Shown here: piece by piece, positions 1-9,602 of the stretch | Layout of the letters: each line of letters starts with the position of its first letter | Position numbering within the stretch: the stretch's first letter is position 1 | Origin: Erythrobasidium yunnanense | Lineage: Eukaryota > Basidiomycota > Cystobasidiomycetes > Erythrobasidiales > Erythrobasidiaceae | Reading direction: 5' to 3' | DNA length: 64,000 nucleotides | Assembly (NCBI GenBank): GCA_001600175.1 | Contig: BCJC01000001.1 | Coordinates: 1,382,065-1,446,064 of the forward strand | Translations under genes and position numbers: made by a program | Notes under the pieces: generated by a model | Database searches by the model: none | The model's input: the letters and a program-made list of their open reading frames with translations, nothing else | What the model was told of the DNA's origin: nothing

Positions 1-75
1 GAACAAAAGCAGGTCCTCAGACCTTCTTCGAGCTTGTCTTCTCTTCCTCTCCTTCCTGACAAAGTGTTCATCAGT

Positions 76-2164
76 ATGGCTAAGTCGCACCCAACAGCAC
101 CCGTCGAAGGCCAGAAGTTCAGCTCATGCCGGGAAGCTCGAGATTTCGTCAATGCTCATGCTCAAGAATCTGGATGTGCTCTTCGCCCTCTAGAGCGCTC
201 AACGAGGTGTCTTCTCTTCTATTGCGAGATACGAGGAAACAATGGCGTGGAGTGCCCGTATCAGGTCGAAATCAGCTTCAAGCTCAACGCCGACATGGAG
301 GATGAGTGGTGAGCGCTGTCGATCTGCTTCTGCGGCTAGGATGAGCTCTAACGAATGCTCGTGTAAATGCAACAGGACAGTCACAAGGCTGTGTCTTGAC
401 CATAATCAACATCGCTCAAAAGCGAATCGAGAATCGGCCGATTCGAGGCAACCTCCGGATCAGAAGCCAGCTAGAGCGTCTTCATCTAGCACACCAACTC
501 CCGTGACCGCTGTAGCTATTCCTCGTGCCTCAGCAAAGGGTAGACCTGCTACAGCTTCCCCAATCACCGTGTCTGCCAGGCCTCGCTCCATCACAGTAGG
601 AAGAGCTCCGCCGTCTGCCATCGAGTTCAATACCCCCCGCAAACCACTCAAACCGCCTGTCGCTCAAGACCTTCCATCAACAACAGCGCCTATTCGTCCT
701 TCGATTCACCCGACTCTCGCTCCTGCAGCAAGCCCTCGTTCCTCAAAGAAGTAAGAGATGCTGCTATTGGCTGTATGTATATCGAGCTGATTTCGCTTGT
801 ACAAAGTGTTCTTGTGCTGGGTGCCACCTTCCCGAGCTGTGACGCGGCCGACGATGCTGTCAGACTTGCGATGGAGAAGCGGGGATACGATCTTCAGAAG
901 GCATCGAAATACAAATGTAGCTCTGGCGACCGTCTTACGCTATGCTGCAAGTACGCCAGCGCACCCTCTGATTCTCCTGCCGCGGGCGTCTTCTGTCCTT
1001 GCAAGATATCGATCGCTTCTAATCCCGATACTGAACGATGGTGAGTCTTAATCAGGCTCTACATTCCGTTCATGTGTCCTGGCAATATGCTGATGAGCCT
1101 CTCTGATCAAGGTCAATTGTGCAGTTGTGCCTGGATCACAATGCCGAATGTTCCGACCTGTACGCTGGGGCGACGACTATCGAAGACATCCGCTACGTTG
1201 CACGCATGCAGACGCTTCTGAACAAGCCTAGAACACGCGCGGAGTCTGGCAAAACCAGCCAATCTAGGGCATCGACAGACCCTATAGTGGACGAACCGCA
1301 TCGCAAAGCAAGACCTGAAGATGATTCAGACATTTCCGAGCTGGCAAGTGATGACGAGGATGAAAGCGAGGAGAGCGACACCGAAAGTGAAGGCGGACTG
1401 CAGATGAACCGTGTCTTCTCGAACGAAGAGTCTGCTGATAAATTCATCAGGGCAGTGATGGACAAGACTGGGCACAAGATGTCGCGCAACATGCAGGCGC
1501 CGCGCAGGATCTATTATCGATGCAAGAACTATTTCACTATTCCCAGAGATGGGGGCGCATGCCGATGTCACATCTATCTCGAAAAGGATGAGAGTAGCGG
1601 TCGCTGGTAGGCTAGCAAGTCTGTACGAATTTTCTACTCGGCTGATTGATAAACAGTAAAATCACAGACTTAATGCTTCGACACACCAAGCAATGTGACG
1701 ATGTGCACAAGACTAGTCCGAAGAAGGCAGAGGCTAGAGCTGGCCCGACCTCCACAGCATCTTCAGTGGAAGGCCCTTCTCCTGGCAAGAAACGCCGAAT
1801 GGACCCATTAGCTACACCGGCTAGCAAAAGCTCAATTGTCGAAATCTCAGACTCGGATTCGGATGAGGAACTCATGCTGGCCAAGATAAAGACAGAAGCG
1901 CCCGATCAGTCAGGAGCCGGACTCTACGCAGATGGACATGCAGTGGTCAAGCATGGCATGCAGACGGGCAGGGCGGTATCTTCTGCTCAGATAGCTACAT
2001 CAGCGCGTGATCAGGCGCCTGAAGTGCGAAACACGCCGTCTCTGCGTGACACGCTCTTCTCTGCCCTTCCAGAAAGTGTCCAAGAGGCTTTTCGAAGGTC
2101 TGGCACTCCGGACGATGCTTCGCTGAAAGCATCGATCAAGCATCGATCAAGACAGTCAGCATAG
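76..2164 (+). CDS. FAR1-like zinc-module protein, family member 1 (three modules, C-terminus frame-broken)
   Basis: I do not recognise a named orthologue. Three successive modules (about 109-420, 805-1155 and 1395-1700) each have the layout helix, Cys, Cys, Trp, then H-x3-C or H-x2-H, which resembles the FAR1/WRKY-GCM1 zinc-finger fold. The modules end LDHNQH, LDHNAEC and LRHTKQC. An intron interrupts each one exactly at the Trp codon (TG|G, phase 2; the third reads TG|T). The linker is Ser- and acid-rich and contains IVEISDSDSDEE (SUMO-interaction-like) and IKTE (SUMO-acceptor consensus). The C-terminal domain shared with the next three genes starts at about 2040 but is cut by an 11-bp tandem duplication, so the ORF stops at 2164. 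The start at 76 is the first ATG before the first module; upstream exons outside the window cannot be excluded. No transposase domain follows, so a transcription-factor-like role is inference. Confidence 0.6.
2129..2150 (+). repeat. 11-bp perfect tandem duplication inside family member 1
   Basis: The unit GCATCGATCAA occurs twice back to back. Eleven bases shift the frame by two. With one unit, the reading frame would run on through about 45 more codons (ERVLLSMQKDYRFSD and so on) that align with the C-terminal domain of the three neighbouring paralogues. The frameshift is therefore probably recent. Confidence 0.85.
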
Positions 2165-3072
2165 CGGAGCGGGTACTGCTGTCCATGCAGAAGGACTATC
2201 GCTTCAGCGACACGGATAGGAGATCAGCTACGGCAGCCATACAAGAAGCTCTCGAAAGCACTGTCTCGACGATACCAGTCAATGTCTTCTGCTGATCGGC
2301 CTTTCCTGGCCTGTTTGGCGAGATGCACGAGAGAAATGACAGAAGGATTGTCAGAGGTACGGAGATAGCTGTACTGAAGTGCTGTCGGCTAGCGATGAAG
2401 TGTGCAGCCAATCTAGATTAACTGCGGACTTTGGAGGATTATCGCGGACAGCCTTTTGACGTTATACTTCAGACTAGTGTACGATAGCATTACACTTCTA
2501 TCGCCCTGGACTTCGACTCTTTGGAAGGACTTCGTTGCTTTGGCTTCTCGCTGCTCAACTTGGTGCGAGTTGAACACGCCAGGTTGGCAGTACCAGGGGG
2601 CAGTAATTGCTGCAGTACAGGTAGCGAGAGCATCGCGCATGCAGAGAACGTCAAATCGTCTGAAGTTCAGTGATCTGGATGCGCAAGAACCAAGAGCAGC
2701 TCGACAAACTGGCTTCCTCTTGCATTGACCAGGACGGCATCACCCTACAAAGACATCAGTCGCATTGCTTCTGCCTGCAGTCTCCTGCCATGCTCGTTTC
2801 GTCGCGCTCGTCCAAGCTTGTTCAAGCAGTTCTAGGAAAGAGAGCTGTTCCTCAGCAACAGACGTTGATTCCCGCCAGCTCCCACCCACAGTCTAGTATT
2901 TATCTGGTCGTGCATTTTCTTCAACTCAATGTGCGGCCCATGCTCAACGACCTCCGTCGAGCGTCAAACGTCTTCCAGCTGCGGGATGAGCTGGAAGATG
3001 GCTATGAGCGAGACTGGCGCAGAACGCACTTGCTTTTCTCTCTTCTGCTCCTGACCAATCTCATCCTTTAAC
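2165..3072. other. Spacer with the out-of-frame C-terminal domain remnant and a conserved 3' element
   Basis: The first 130 bases still encode the rest of the C-terminal domain in the shifted frame. At about 2594-2655 lies a stretch with a close match at 5563-5624, also downstream of a family gene. Both encode AVIAAVQ-(V/I)-ARA-(S/P)-RMQ-(R/K)-TSN, and most differences fall at third codon positions. No other gene is evident before the ATG at 3073. Confidence 0.5.
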
Positions 3073-5298
3073 ATGGCCCAACCTGTGAATGGCAGGCCCT
3101 TCATGGGCCAGACATTCAAGGATTCCCTCGAGGCTTCGTCCTTCCTCAATACGCATGCAAAGCGCTCTGGATTCAGCTTGAGCCAAATAAATGCAGAGCC
3201 GACGTACTACTTCCAGTCGAACTGCATTGCGCGCGACGCAAGCGGACTTCAATGCAAATGGAGGGTTGACGTTAGTCTTGAACCGACGTCGGAATGGTGT
3301 GTTACTTCCGCTGCTTCTTGGTTACTACTGCTCTCATTGACCTTACGTTCATCTTCGACCACTAGATTCATAGGAAAATCATCGGGGGCTGCTTCGAGCA
3401 TGCTGAGCACAAGAGTGAGAACATGCGGCTATCCACCTCTTCGATCAATCGTCCAGAAAGTCAGCCGATCTCCTATCCTAATCCATCGTCAACCGCTGTG
3501 AGACCCCCTAGCACCGCTCCATCTCGAAGCACAGGCTTGTCTGGTACAGCTTTGTCATCTTCACGTCAAGCATCCTCTGCTACGTCACTACCTCTCAATC
3601 CAACGATGAGAGGTAGAGATGGGAGAGGCTCGGCATCGAGCGAGATCCTAACTCACCTTAAGAAAGCCGAACTTCAAGCCTCTCAGACCCCTGCAACAGC
3701 GAAACCGGCTGTTCTCCGCGGTCTCGCTTCTGCTGGTAGTTCAGCAGTCGACTTCTGACACGTAAGCAAGCCTTACCTTCCCTGAACGACTCGACAAGAC
3801 CGCTGAGCGTGACGTGGTGCCCAGCGTTCTCGTACGTGGCTTTAGCTTTCCAGACTGCGAGACCGCCAAGCGGGACATTAAGCAAGCTATGGAAGCTCAG
3901 GGTTATACTCTTCTAAGAAGGAGTTCTCATCCGCGTCTCAGTCTAGCTTGCAGTCACAGTCGATTATCGAGAGCAAAGAACGGCAAAGGCGGAAGCCATG
4001 TCCTTGTAAGATCACCGTGGTGATCAATAAGCAAGGCACGGAGTGGTATGCTCTGCTTCCCCCGCTGGCGATTTCCACGGTAGTTGCTGAAGTATCATTC
4101 TGGCGTAACAGGCAAGTGCATGAAATTGATCTCAGCCACAACCAAGGTTGCAAAGACCGCTATGCTAGAAAGGCCAACATCAAACGACTCTCGGCAACAA
4201 GCAGTAAACAGAGACCCAAGAGAAAGAGAAAGACCAAGAAGGTTAAAGAATTTGACGATTATAACGAGAGCGACGGATACAACGATTCGGCTTCAGAGGC
4301 CTCTGAGGAAGAATCGGAGCATCTTAGCGATGATGACTATGATCCACACGCCGATCAGCCCGATGAAGACGTCCTTACGCGTCGTTTCTCGACGTCCGTA
4401 AGATCAGATAACAACGAACGATCCGTCGCTGCAAAGGTGTGCTGTCAATCATCCGTTTGGGTTTTACTGACCGACTGTGCATTCAGCCTTGCTCGAGGTG
4501 CCAAATGGAACAAATACCCTGCCTTCCTGGCCCGGCGAGAGTGTGCGCCGCATGCAAGCAGGCACATCAAAAGTGCAGCAGTATGCAAATATCTGTCAAA
4601 GGCTATATGTGCCGAGCTCACCTCTGCTATTCGCATTCCCAGATCCTCCAATCTTACCCGAACATCAGGCAGAACTACCGAGAAAACGAGGCCGCTCTCC
4701 AGAGAAGCACAGATCTACAACACCACCTGCACCTCGCGTCCAGGTCGTCGCCGCCACTCGTCCGCAACAGGTCACAGCATCTATTGAGGCGCGTCCACCA
4801 AGCAAGAAATGCCGAGTCAGCCCAGCAGCTGAAGTAAGCCGCAAAATCGCTGTCATCGAAATCTCGGACTCGGAGCCAGAGCCAGAGGCCGAGCCAGAAG
4901 CTGAGACTGGCCCCGACATCGCCTTACCGAAGGTGAAGACAGAAGGATGCGGCGGTAGAAGTCAGATCCCTCTATCGGCTCCAAGACAGCCTTCCACTAC
5001 TCAAGCTCAAGCTCAACCTCAATTTCAACCTCCAGCTCACAAAACTGTTGATCCGGCCTTCGCTGCTCTGTTGCACGATCGCCCTCACATAGCTGCAGCA
5101 TTGAAGCGGGAAGGCATGTCCGACCTGGCATCCCTCAAGCAATTGAGGATCACGAAAGAAGACATACCAGATTGTGTGAAACGCTTGGGCCCGAAGTATA
5201 GCTTGTCCATTCCAGAAGAAGTAAAGGTGGAGCAGTACTTGATTCAAGCCCTCAAGGAACAGCTCGTTAGCGAGACGGGCAGGACTGCTGGGTCCTGA
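3073..5298 (+). CDS. FAR1-like zinc-module protein, family member 2, with Zn2Cys6 cluster
   Basis: Module 1 (about 3085-3425) and module 2 (about 3822-4165) repeat the Cys-Cys-Trp-His layout, with phase-2 introns at the Trp (TG|G) and endings FEHAEH and LSHNQGC. A basic and then acidic linker follows. An exon at 4487-4577 encodes C-x2-C-x6-C-x7-C-x2-C-x6-C, which exactly fits the Gal4-type binuclear zinc cluster. Further on come VIEISDSEPEPE (SUMO-interaction-like), VKTE (SUMO-acceptor consensus) and the shared C-terminal domain (about 5040-5270). Two places are awkward. A TGA at about 3756 lies just before a good donor (GTAAGC). Module 2 also seems to need a one-base shift near 3900. The gene may be mis-spliced in my model, mis-assembled or decaying. 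A nuclear DNA-binding role is inferred from the zinc motifs. Confidence 0.6.
4490..4576 (+). other. Zn2Cys6 (Gal4-type) binuclear cluster within family member 2
   Basis: Six Cys codons are spaced 2, 6, 7, 2 and 6 residues apart, which fits the fungal Zn2Cys6 spacing. The cluster sits on its own exon: acceptor CAG at 4486 and donor GTATGC at about 4578, joining in frame to the downstream exon that begins near 4644. The other three family members have no such cluster. Confidence 0.65.
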
Positions 5299-5960
5299 GC
5301 GGACAAGTCCTATTGATAAAGATGAACAGTGCCAATTATCTCGAGTCAGCTCACTTAATACCCATCAGCGATTTTTTTTGAGCCACATGAACCGTATTTG
5401 TGAGTCTCAGAAAGCTCTTTCGATGTACAGCTAGTTGTCTAGATTTGATGTGCAATAGTCTGGCTTCAGTCTCCGTTCTTGCATATATCTTTACGCATCT
5501 TCTCGATGCTTGCCTGCCTTGGTTTTTAATACGAATCGAGCACGAGAGGTGTCAACAACGAGGGCTGTAATCGCTGCCGTCCAGATAGCAAGAGCACCGC
5601 GCATGCAGAAAACGTCGAATGGGGCCTGGATTCCAGCGTCTCGAATGGTCAAGAACGAAAGCAGCTTGACAATCTGGCTTCATCTTATGTAGCTTCGGGC
5701 GCATGACCATGTGGAACACATCAACATGAGCAGAATGTCGTCGTCGTCGTCGTTGTCCTTACCTTGCTGCTGTCCACGTCCGCCATGTCACCCGCTTTCG
5801 TCTGAGCATGGACCCGTTCGACATCTTCGAGGTCCGGGAAGGAAAGCCCAAGGCCTTTCATCGAGTTTGCGCTGCACAATGCTCGATGACTTCTCTTTCT
5901 CTTGAACCAAATCGTCTGGTCTGGCCCTGACAGGCGCTCTCCCTGCTTTCCTGAATCCAG
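5299..5960. other. Spacer with second copy of the conserved 3' element and a TCG microsatellite
   Basis: 5563-5624 matches 2594-2655 (see the spacer after member 1). A short GTC/TCG run lies at about 5736-5755. Open frames on the minus strand at 5720-6050 are shadows of family member 3 and its leader. No further gene is supported. Confidence 0.45.
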
Positions 5961-7462
5961 ATGTCCTCCGAGATGCCAGACCAAGATGTCCCGCGTATTG
6001 CACAGGAATTTCCCTCGATGCTCGAGGCAGAGAAGTTCGTCAGAGCGTACACCTATTCCCAGGGCTTTGCTATCATTGGAAACGGTACTGGTTCCTCGAC
6101 CTCAAAGACCTTAAAATGTCACAATCCAGACATCTGGTTCTCCGAGGCCAAACCCTGCCATTATGGCTTCGGTCTACAGGCTGACAGCGAGACTGGAGTA
6201 GCGTACGTATCCTGCCTGCATTGTGGCAGCTGCCTTTGCTGACCTCTACTTGATTTCAGCACAATCATCGGCATCGGCATGACCCTCTATCACGAGAAAG
6301 AATGTATCGAGTCGCAAATACGTAGTGAAGCAATCAAAAGAATCAATCAAGCATCGACGACAGATGAATGGCCAATGCCAGCTCCGGCCAAGCTACCTAA
6401 GCGTCCCGTTCCTTCGCATCCTGACGTGGCAGAACCCTTCGATGATCCAGAGTTAGCTGCGACAACTTGAGCTCTCCGTAAGTAGATCATCTGACTACGA
6501 TAGGTAGGGACGTTTTGACTGTTGGAAGAACGTTCGCCACGCTCGGGACAGCCCAAGAGACTATAAAGCTGCAGTGCGGCTGCAGGGTTTCTCGGTCTTA
6601 CCTGCACCTGCGAGCCAGAAGCGCGCGCCTTTACAGTGCAAAAACAGACGAAAGCCTGAACTTAGAAGGAAAGACGCTCTGGAATGCAAGTGGAAGGTTG
6701 TCCTTGTCTGGGTGGGCGACGATAACATGGCTTCTGGGCACTGGTCAGATATATTTTCAAACACTTCCCAGCTTCAGGCTTACATCATGCCATGCTAGGG
6801 AAATCTTCGAGGATCAGTACAATCCCCACCACAACGCAGCTTGTACAGCGCTATGTACTGGAGCTACAACAGCTCCTTCTCCGAATGATCAGCATAGTGA
6901 AGGAGCTGTCGCCAATGCTTCAGGCTCCGGCAGCGAAATCCCTCTATGCAAAGTCGGCGACGGCAGGCTAGCGAATAAAGAGCAGGTAACGACTCCGTCA
7001 GATCGCTCGAAGCCAGTACAAAGTGGGTCAGGAATAAAGCGCAGATCAGCTGCATCAGCCAAAGCCCCCACAGCTAAGAAGGCACGCATCGAAACACCAT
7101 CGGAGTCTCAGTCTATCGTCAAGAACGAATACGATGAAGTGCGCCCCGATTGGGGTTTCCTCTACGTTGGCTCGAATCCAGCTCCTCAGCCATCCGCCCC
7201 GCCGTTTATTAAGCAATGTACCCCGAGCGAAATCGTGCCCACGTCTACGCAGAAACGATCCACTTTCCTCGACCTGCCCGACGTCGTAGCTGAAGCACTT
7301 GCAAAGGACGGTATCTCAAGCATGGAGAGCCTCCAAGCTTGCAATTTGCAGCTCGATGATATTGACGATGTTATCAAAGCGCTCGAGGAATATCATGGTA
7401 TCTCCAAAATCCATCTTGTCATAGCTAGAAAACGCATAGAGTCAGCTATTCGCCAACTATGA
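5961..7462 (+). CDS. FAR1-like zinc-module protein, family member 3 (probably disrupted)
   Basis: Module 1 (about 5990-6320) ends LYHEKEC after a phase-2 intron (GC|C). Module 2 (about 6510-6860) ends PHHNAAC after a phase-2 intron at the Trp (TG|G). The linker carries basic patches and VKNE (SUMO-acceptor-like), and the C-terminal domain (about 7260-7460) is intact. The exon carrying module 1 reads into TGA at 6468, a few bases before the donor GTAAGT. A weak upstream donor (GTTAGC at about 6452) would avoid that stop and join in phase to GACGTTTTGACT. Inside module 2 a one-base shift near 6570 is needed to connect the two halves, so the gene is either damaged or affected by a sequence error. 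Paralogy to the neighbours is clear. Confidence 0.5.
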
Positions 7463-7924
7463 TGCTGCTTAGTAGGGCTGCTCAGAGAGTCAAGAATAGC
7501 AGGTCAGGATAGACCTTCACGTCTGAGAGATGCTATGCGTTTTGCACTGTACACTAGCTATTGCTATCGGATTCTGAGGTATGAAAGGTTCAGGTAAGGC
7601 ATCTCGTTACATCTCGCCAATTCGCTCGTGTTCGTACTCGTAGCTGAAATTGGTTCTCAGACTGACATCAAGTCAAACCCACACAAGCAATCGGGTCCTC
7701 TTCGCTTTGACACTCCGCCTCTCCACTACCGAATTCGGGCCTCTCGAAATTCTGAGCATCTCGAAATTCTGAGCATCTCGAAATTTCCGAGCCTCTCGAC
7801 CAAACATCCCCCGCTAACCCGTCCAACAACTTCTTAGTATGGCTCTTTCCCTCTCCAAAGACCGCTTCTCGCTTCGTCTCTCCTCATCAATCTCTCCCAA
7901 ACCTGCCTAACTAAACTCTGGACC
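7463..7924. other. Spacer/promoter region of family member 4
   Basis: It contains a short tandem repeat at 7743-7793 and pyrimidine-rich sequence before the ATG at 7925. No coding region is supported. Confidence 0.4.
7743..7793 (+). repeat. 17-bp tandem repeat, three units
   Basis: Three consecutive units start CTCGAAATT. The first two are identical (CTCGAAATTCTGAGCAT) and the third is diverged. They lie about 130 bases upstream of the start of family member 4. Confidence 0.8.
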
Positions 7925-9493
7925 ATGCAAGCTGAAGAAGAAGACGTGCCTTACGTCGGTCGGCCATTTTCAGCAATGTCAGCGGGTGAATACCTTGTCC
8001 GAACATACACTGAGGAGCGAGGATACCGCCTCATAGGCAAGGACACTGGTACATTCGGTCAAAGGGTATTGGGCTGCAATAATCCGCACGCCTGGCGGCA
8101 GAGGCCAACTTGCAACTACGCCTTCACTCTGCAGCGTACTGGCGAATCCGAGGTGTAAGTCATCCCACACAATATTTCGGGCTTTACTCCCCAGTATATT
8201 TCGATGTCCGACATGACATTTCAATTATTCTCGACATCCGACATTTGGCTGATTGACAATTCAAATCTAACATCTCAAATCTGACATTTCGGGCGCCAAA
8301 TATTCTTCTCTCGCCTTCAATATTTCGGACGCCAAATATTCTTCTCTCACTTTCAATATTCTCTACCGATATTGCTACCGGTTCAGCATAATTGCGGCCA
8401 TGCACCTTGATCACTCGGAAGAGTGTAAGGAGTCATGGGCGCCCTTCCACCGACAAACGTCTGGAAGCTTGGTTGGACCATCGACTGGAGCTGCATCAGG
8501 TCAACGAAAGCTACCTACACAGAGGCGTCATGCTCCAGACTTGCCTGTCGGCGGCGCCGCAGACCGGTGTGTTGCTCTGAGCAGCTCAGCAAAGCTTCCA
8601 AGACTGAATCTTCCTCTATCAGACATGCGGAACTTCATCCACAGCCCAGAGCTGAAGGGCGAGTGCGGCATGCTCAGCCGACAGATCGTGCAAGTGACGG
8701 GAAACGACGCCGCCGAGTCTGCGGAAGCGATGATCTATATGAATCAGCAGATGACCTCCGAGACGAACATGACGAGGAGCTTCAACCAGATCTGATTCGT
8801 AACGAGGGAAAGGGAAATGATGTAGAACACAGAGTGGCTCGAAATGACAGGCTAGGCAGCCTACCTGAAGCTTCAGTCGAGGCTGCCTGCGGCCAGTACA
8901 CCGCTGGTAAGAGACCCGCTCCGATTCTCGACGAGTCACGCTCGCCGAGCCCGATGATGGTTCGCGCAGGGACGTCTGCCAAACAGAAGATGCGCCGAGT
9001 CTCATCCTCAGCATCCACACGAGATCTTCTAGCCAAAAAGCAACGCATCGATCACGATTTCGATAGACCTTCACCAGCAGATCAGAAGCCCTTCCATCCT
9101 GTTACTCCTGCTCCGGCCGAAGACGAGGCCAGAGATTCGGACTCTGACATCGTATGCTATGGGTCTGAGGATCCGCGAAATGCTGGCCGTCATCCAGCGG
9201 CTTCCCCTTCAGCAGACCGCAAACCTCCTATCAAAGGGCTGCTACGTGCTACCACTGAAGGCTCGGTAGATGCATATGCAATGCTTCTCAAGGCGCAACC
9301 TCATATTGCAGAAGCTCTGGCGAAAGAGCGCATGTCCGATCTGGAGTCTCTGCTAGAGCGGGGGATCACAGGGAGACATATCGAGAAGTGTATGACGCGT
9401 ATGGGAGACAAGTACAATCTATCTATCCCAGACCTCGTGATCGTAGAGGAGCACCTTTTGGCAGCTCTGAAGAGGAAGGACGTCAAATTATAG
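7925..9493 (+). CDS. FAR1-like zinc-module protein, family member 4 (one module)
   Basis: A single module (about 7945-8425) closely resembles module 1 of member 3, sharing a GY/GF-x-L/I-IG start and a C-N/H-NP-x-x-W core. It ends LDHSEEC after a phase-2 intron (GT|C). That intron is unusually long for this locus (about 235 nt) and carries a 36-bp tandem repeat. A second intron starts near 8566. The linker has basic clusters and an acidic stretch with DSDSDIVCY, a weak SUMO-interaction-like match. The C-terminal domain (about 9270-9480) is the best preserved in the array and aligns with members 2 and 3 around PHIAEALAKERMSDLESL. The reading frame is intact under this model. Function is unknown; a nuclear regulator is inference. 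Confidence 0.6.
8287..8358 (+). repeat. 36-bp tandem repeat, two units, in intron 1 of member 4
   Basis: Two adjacent 36-bp units begin TTTCGGGCGCC and TTTCGGACGCC and differ at a few positions. They lie inside the intron that splits the zinc module. The flanking intron is rich in short related motifs such as GACATTTC. Confidence 0.8.
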
Positions 9494-9602
9494 AACGTTG
9501 CTGTCACGCCGTGACGTGCGAATATTCAATAGTCGGGTAGCTCGTCTGTACAAATTCTCTGCTTACATCAGACAACAAACACGTGTCCACAGACTTGTCG
9601 TT

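Noticed and set aside
76-9493. FAR1-like array as remnants of Mutator-like DNA transposons
   Set aside because: No transposase catalytic domain, terminal inverted repeats or target-site duplications are visible, and each gene ends in the same non-transposase domain.
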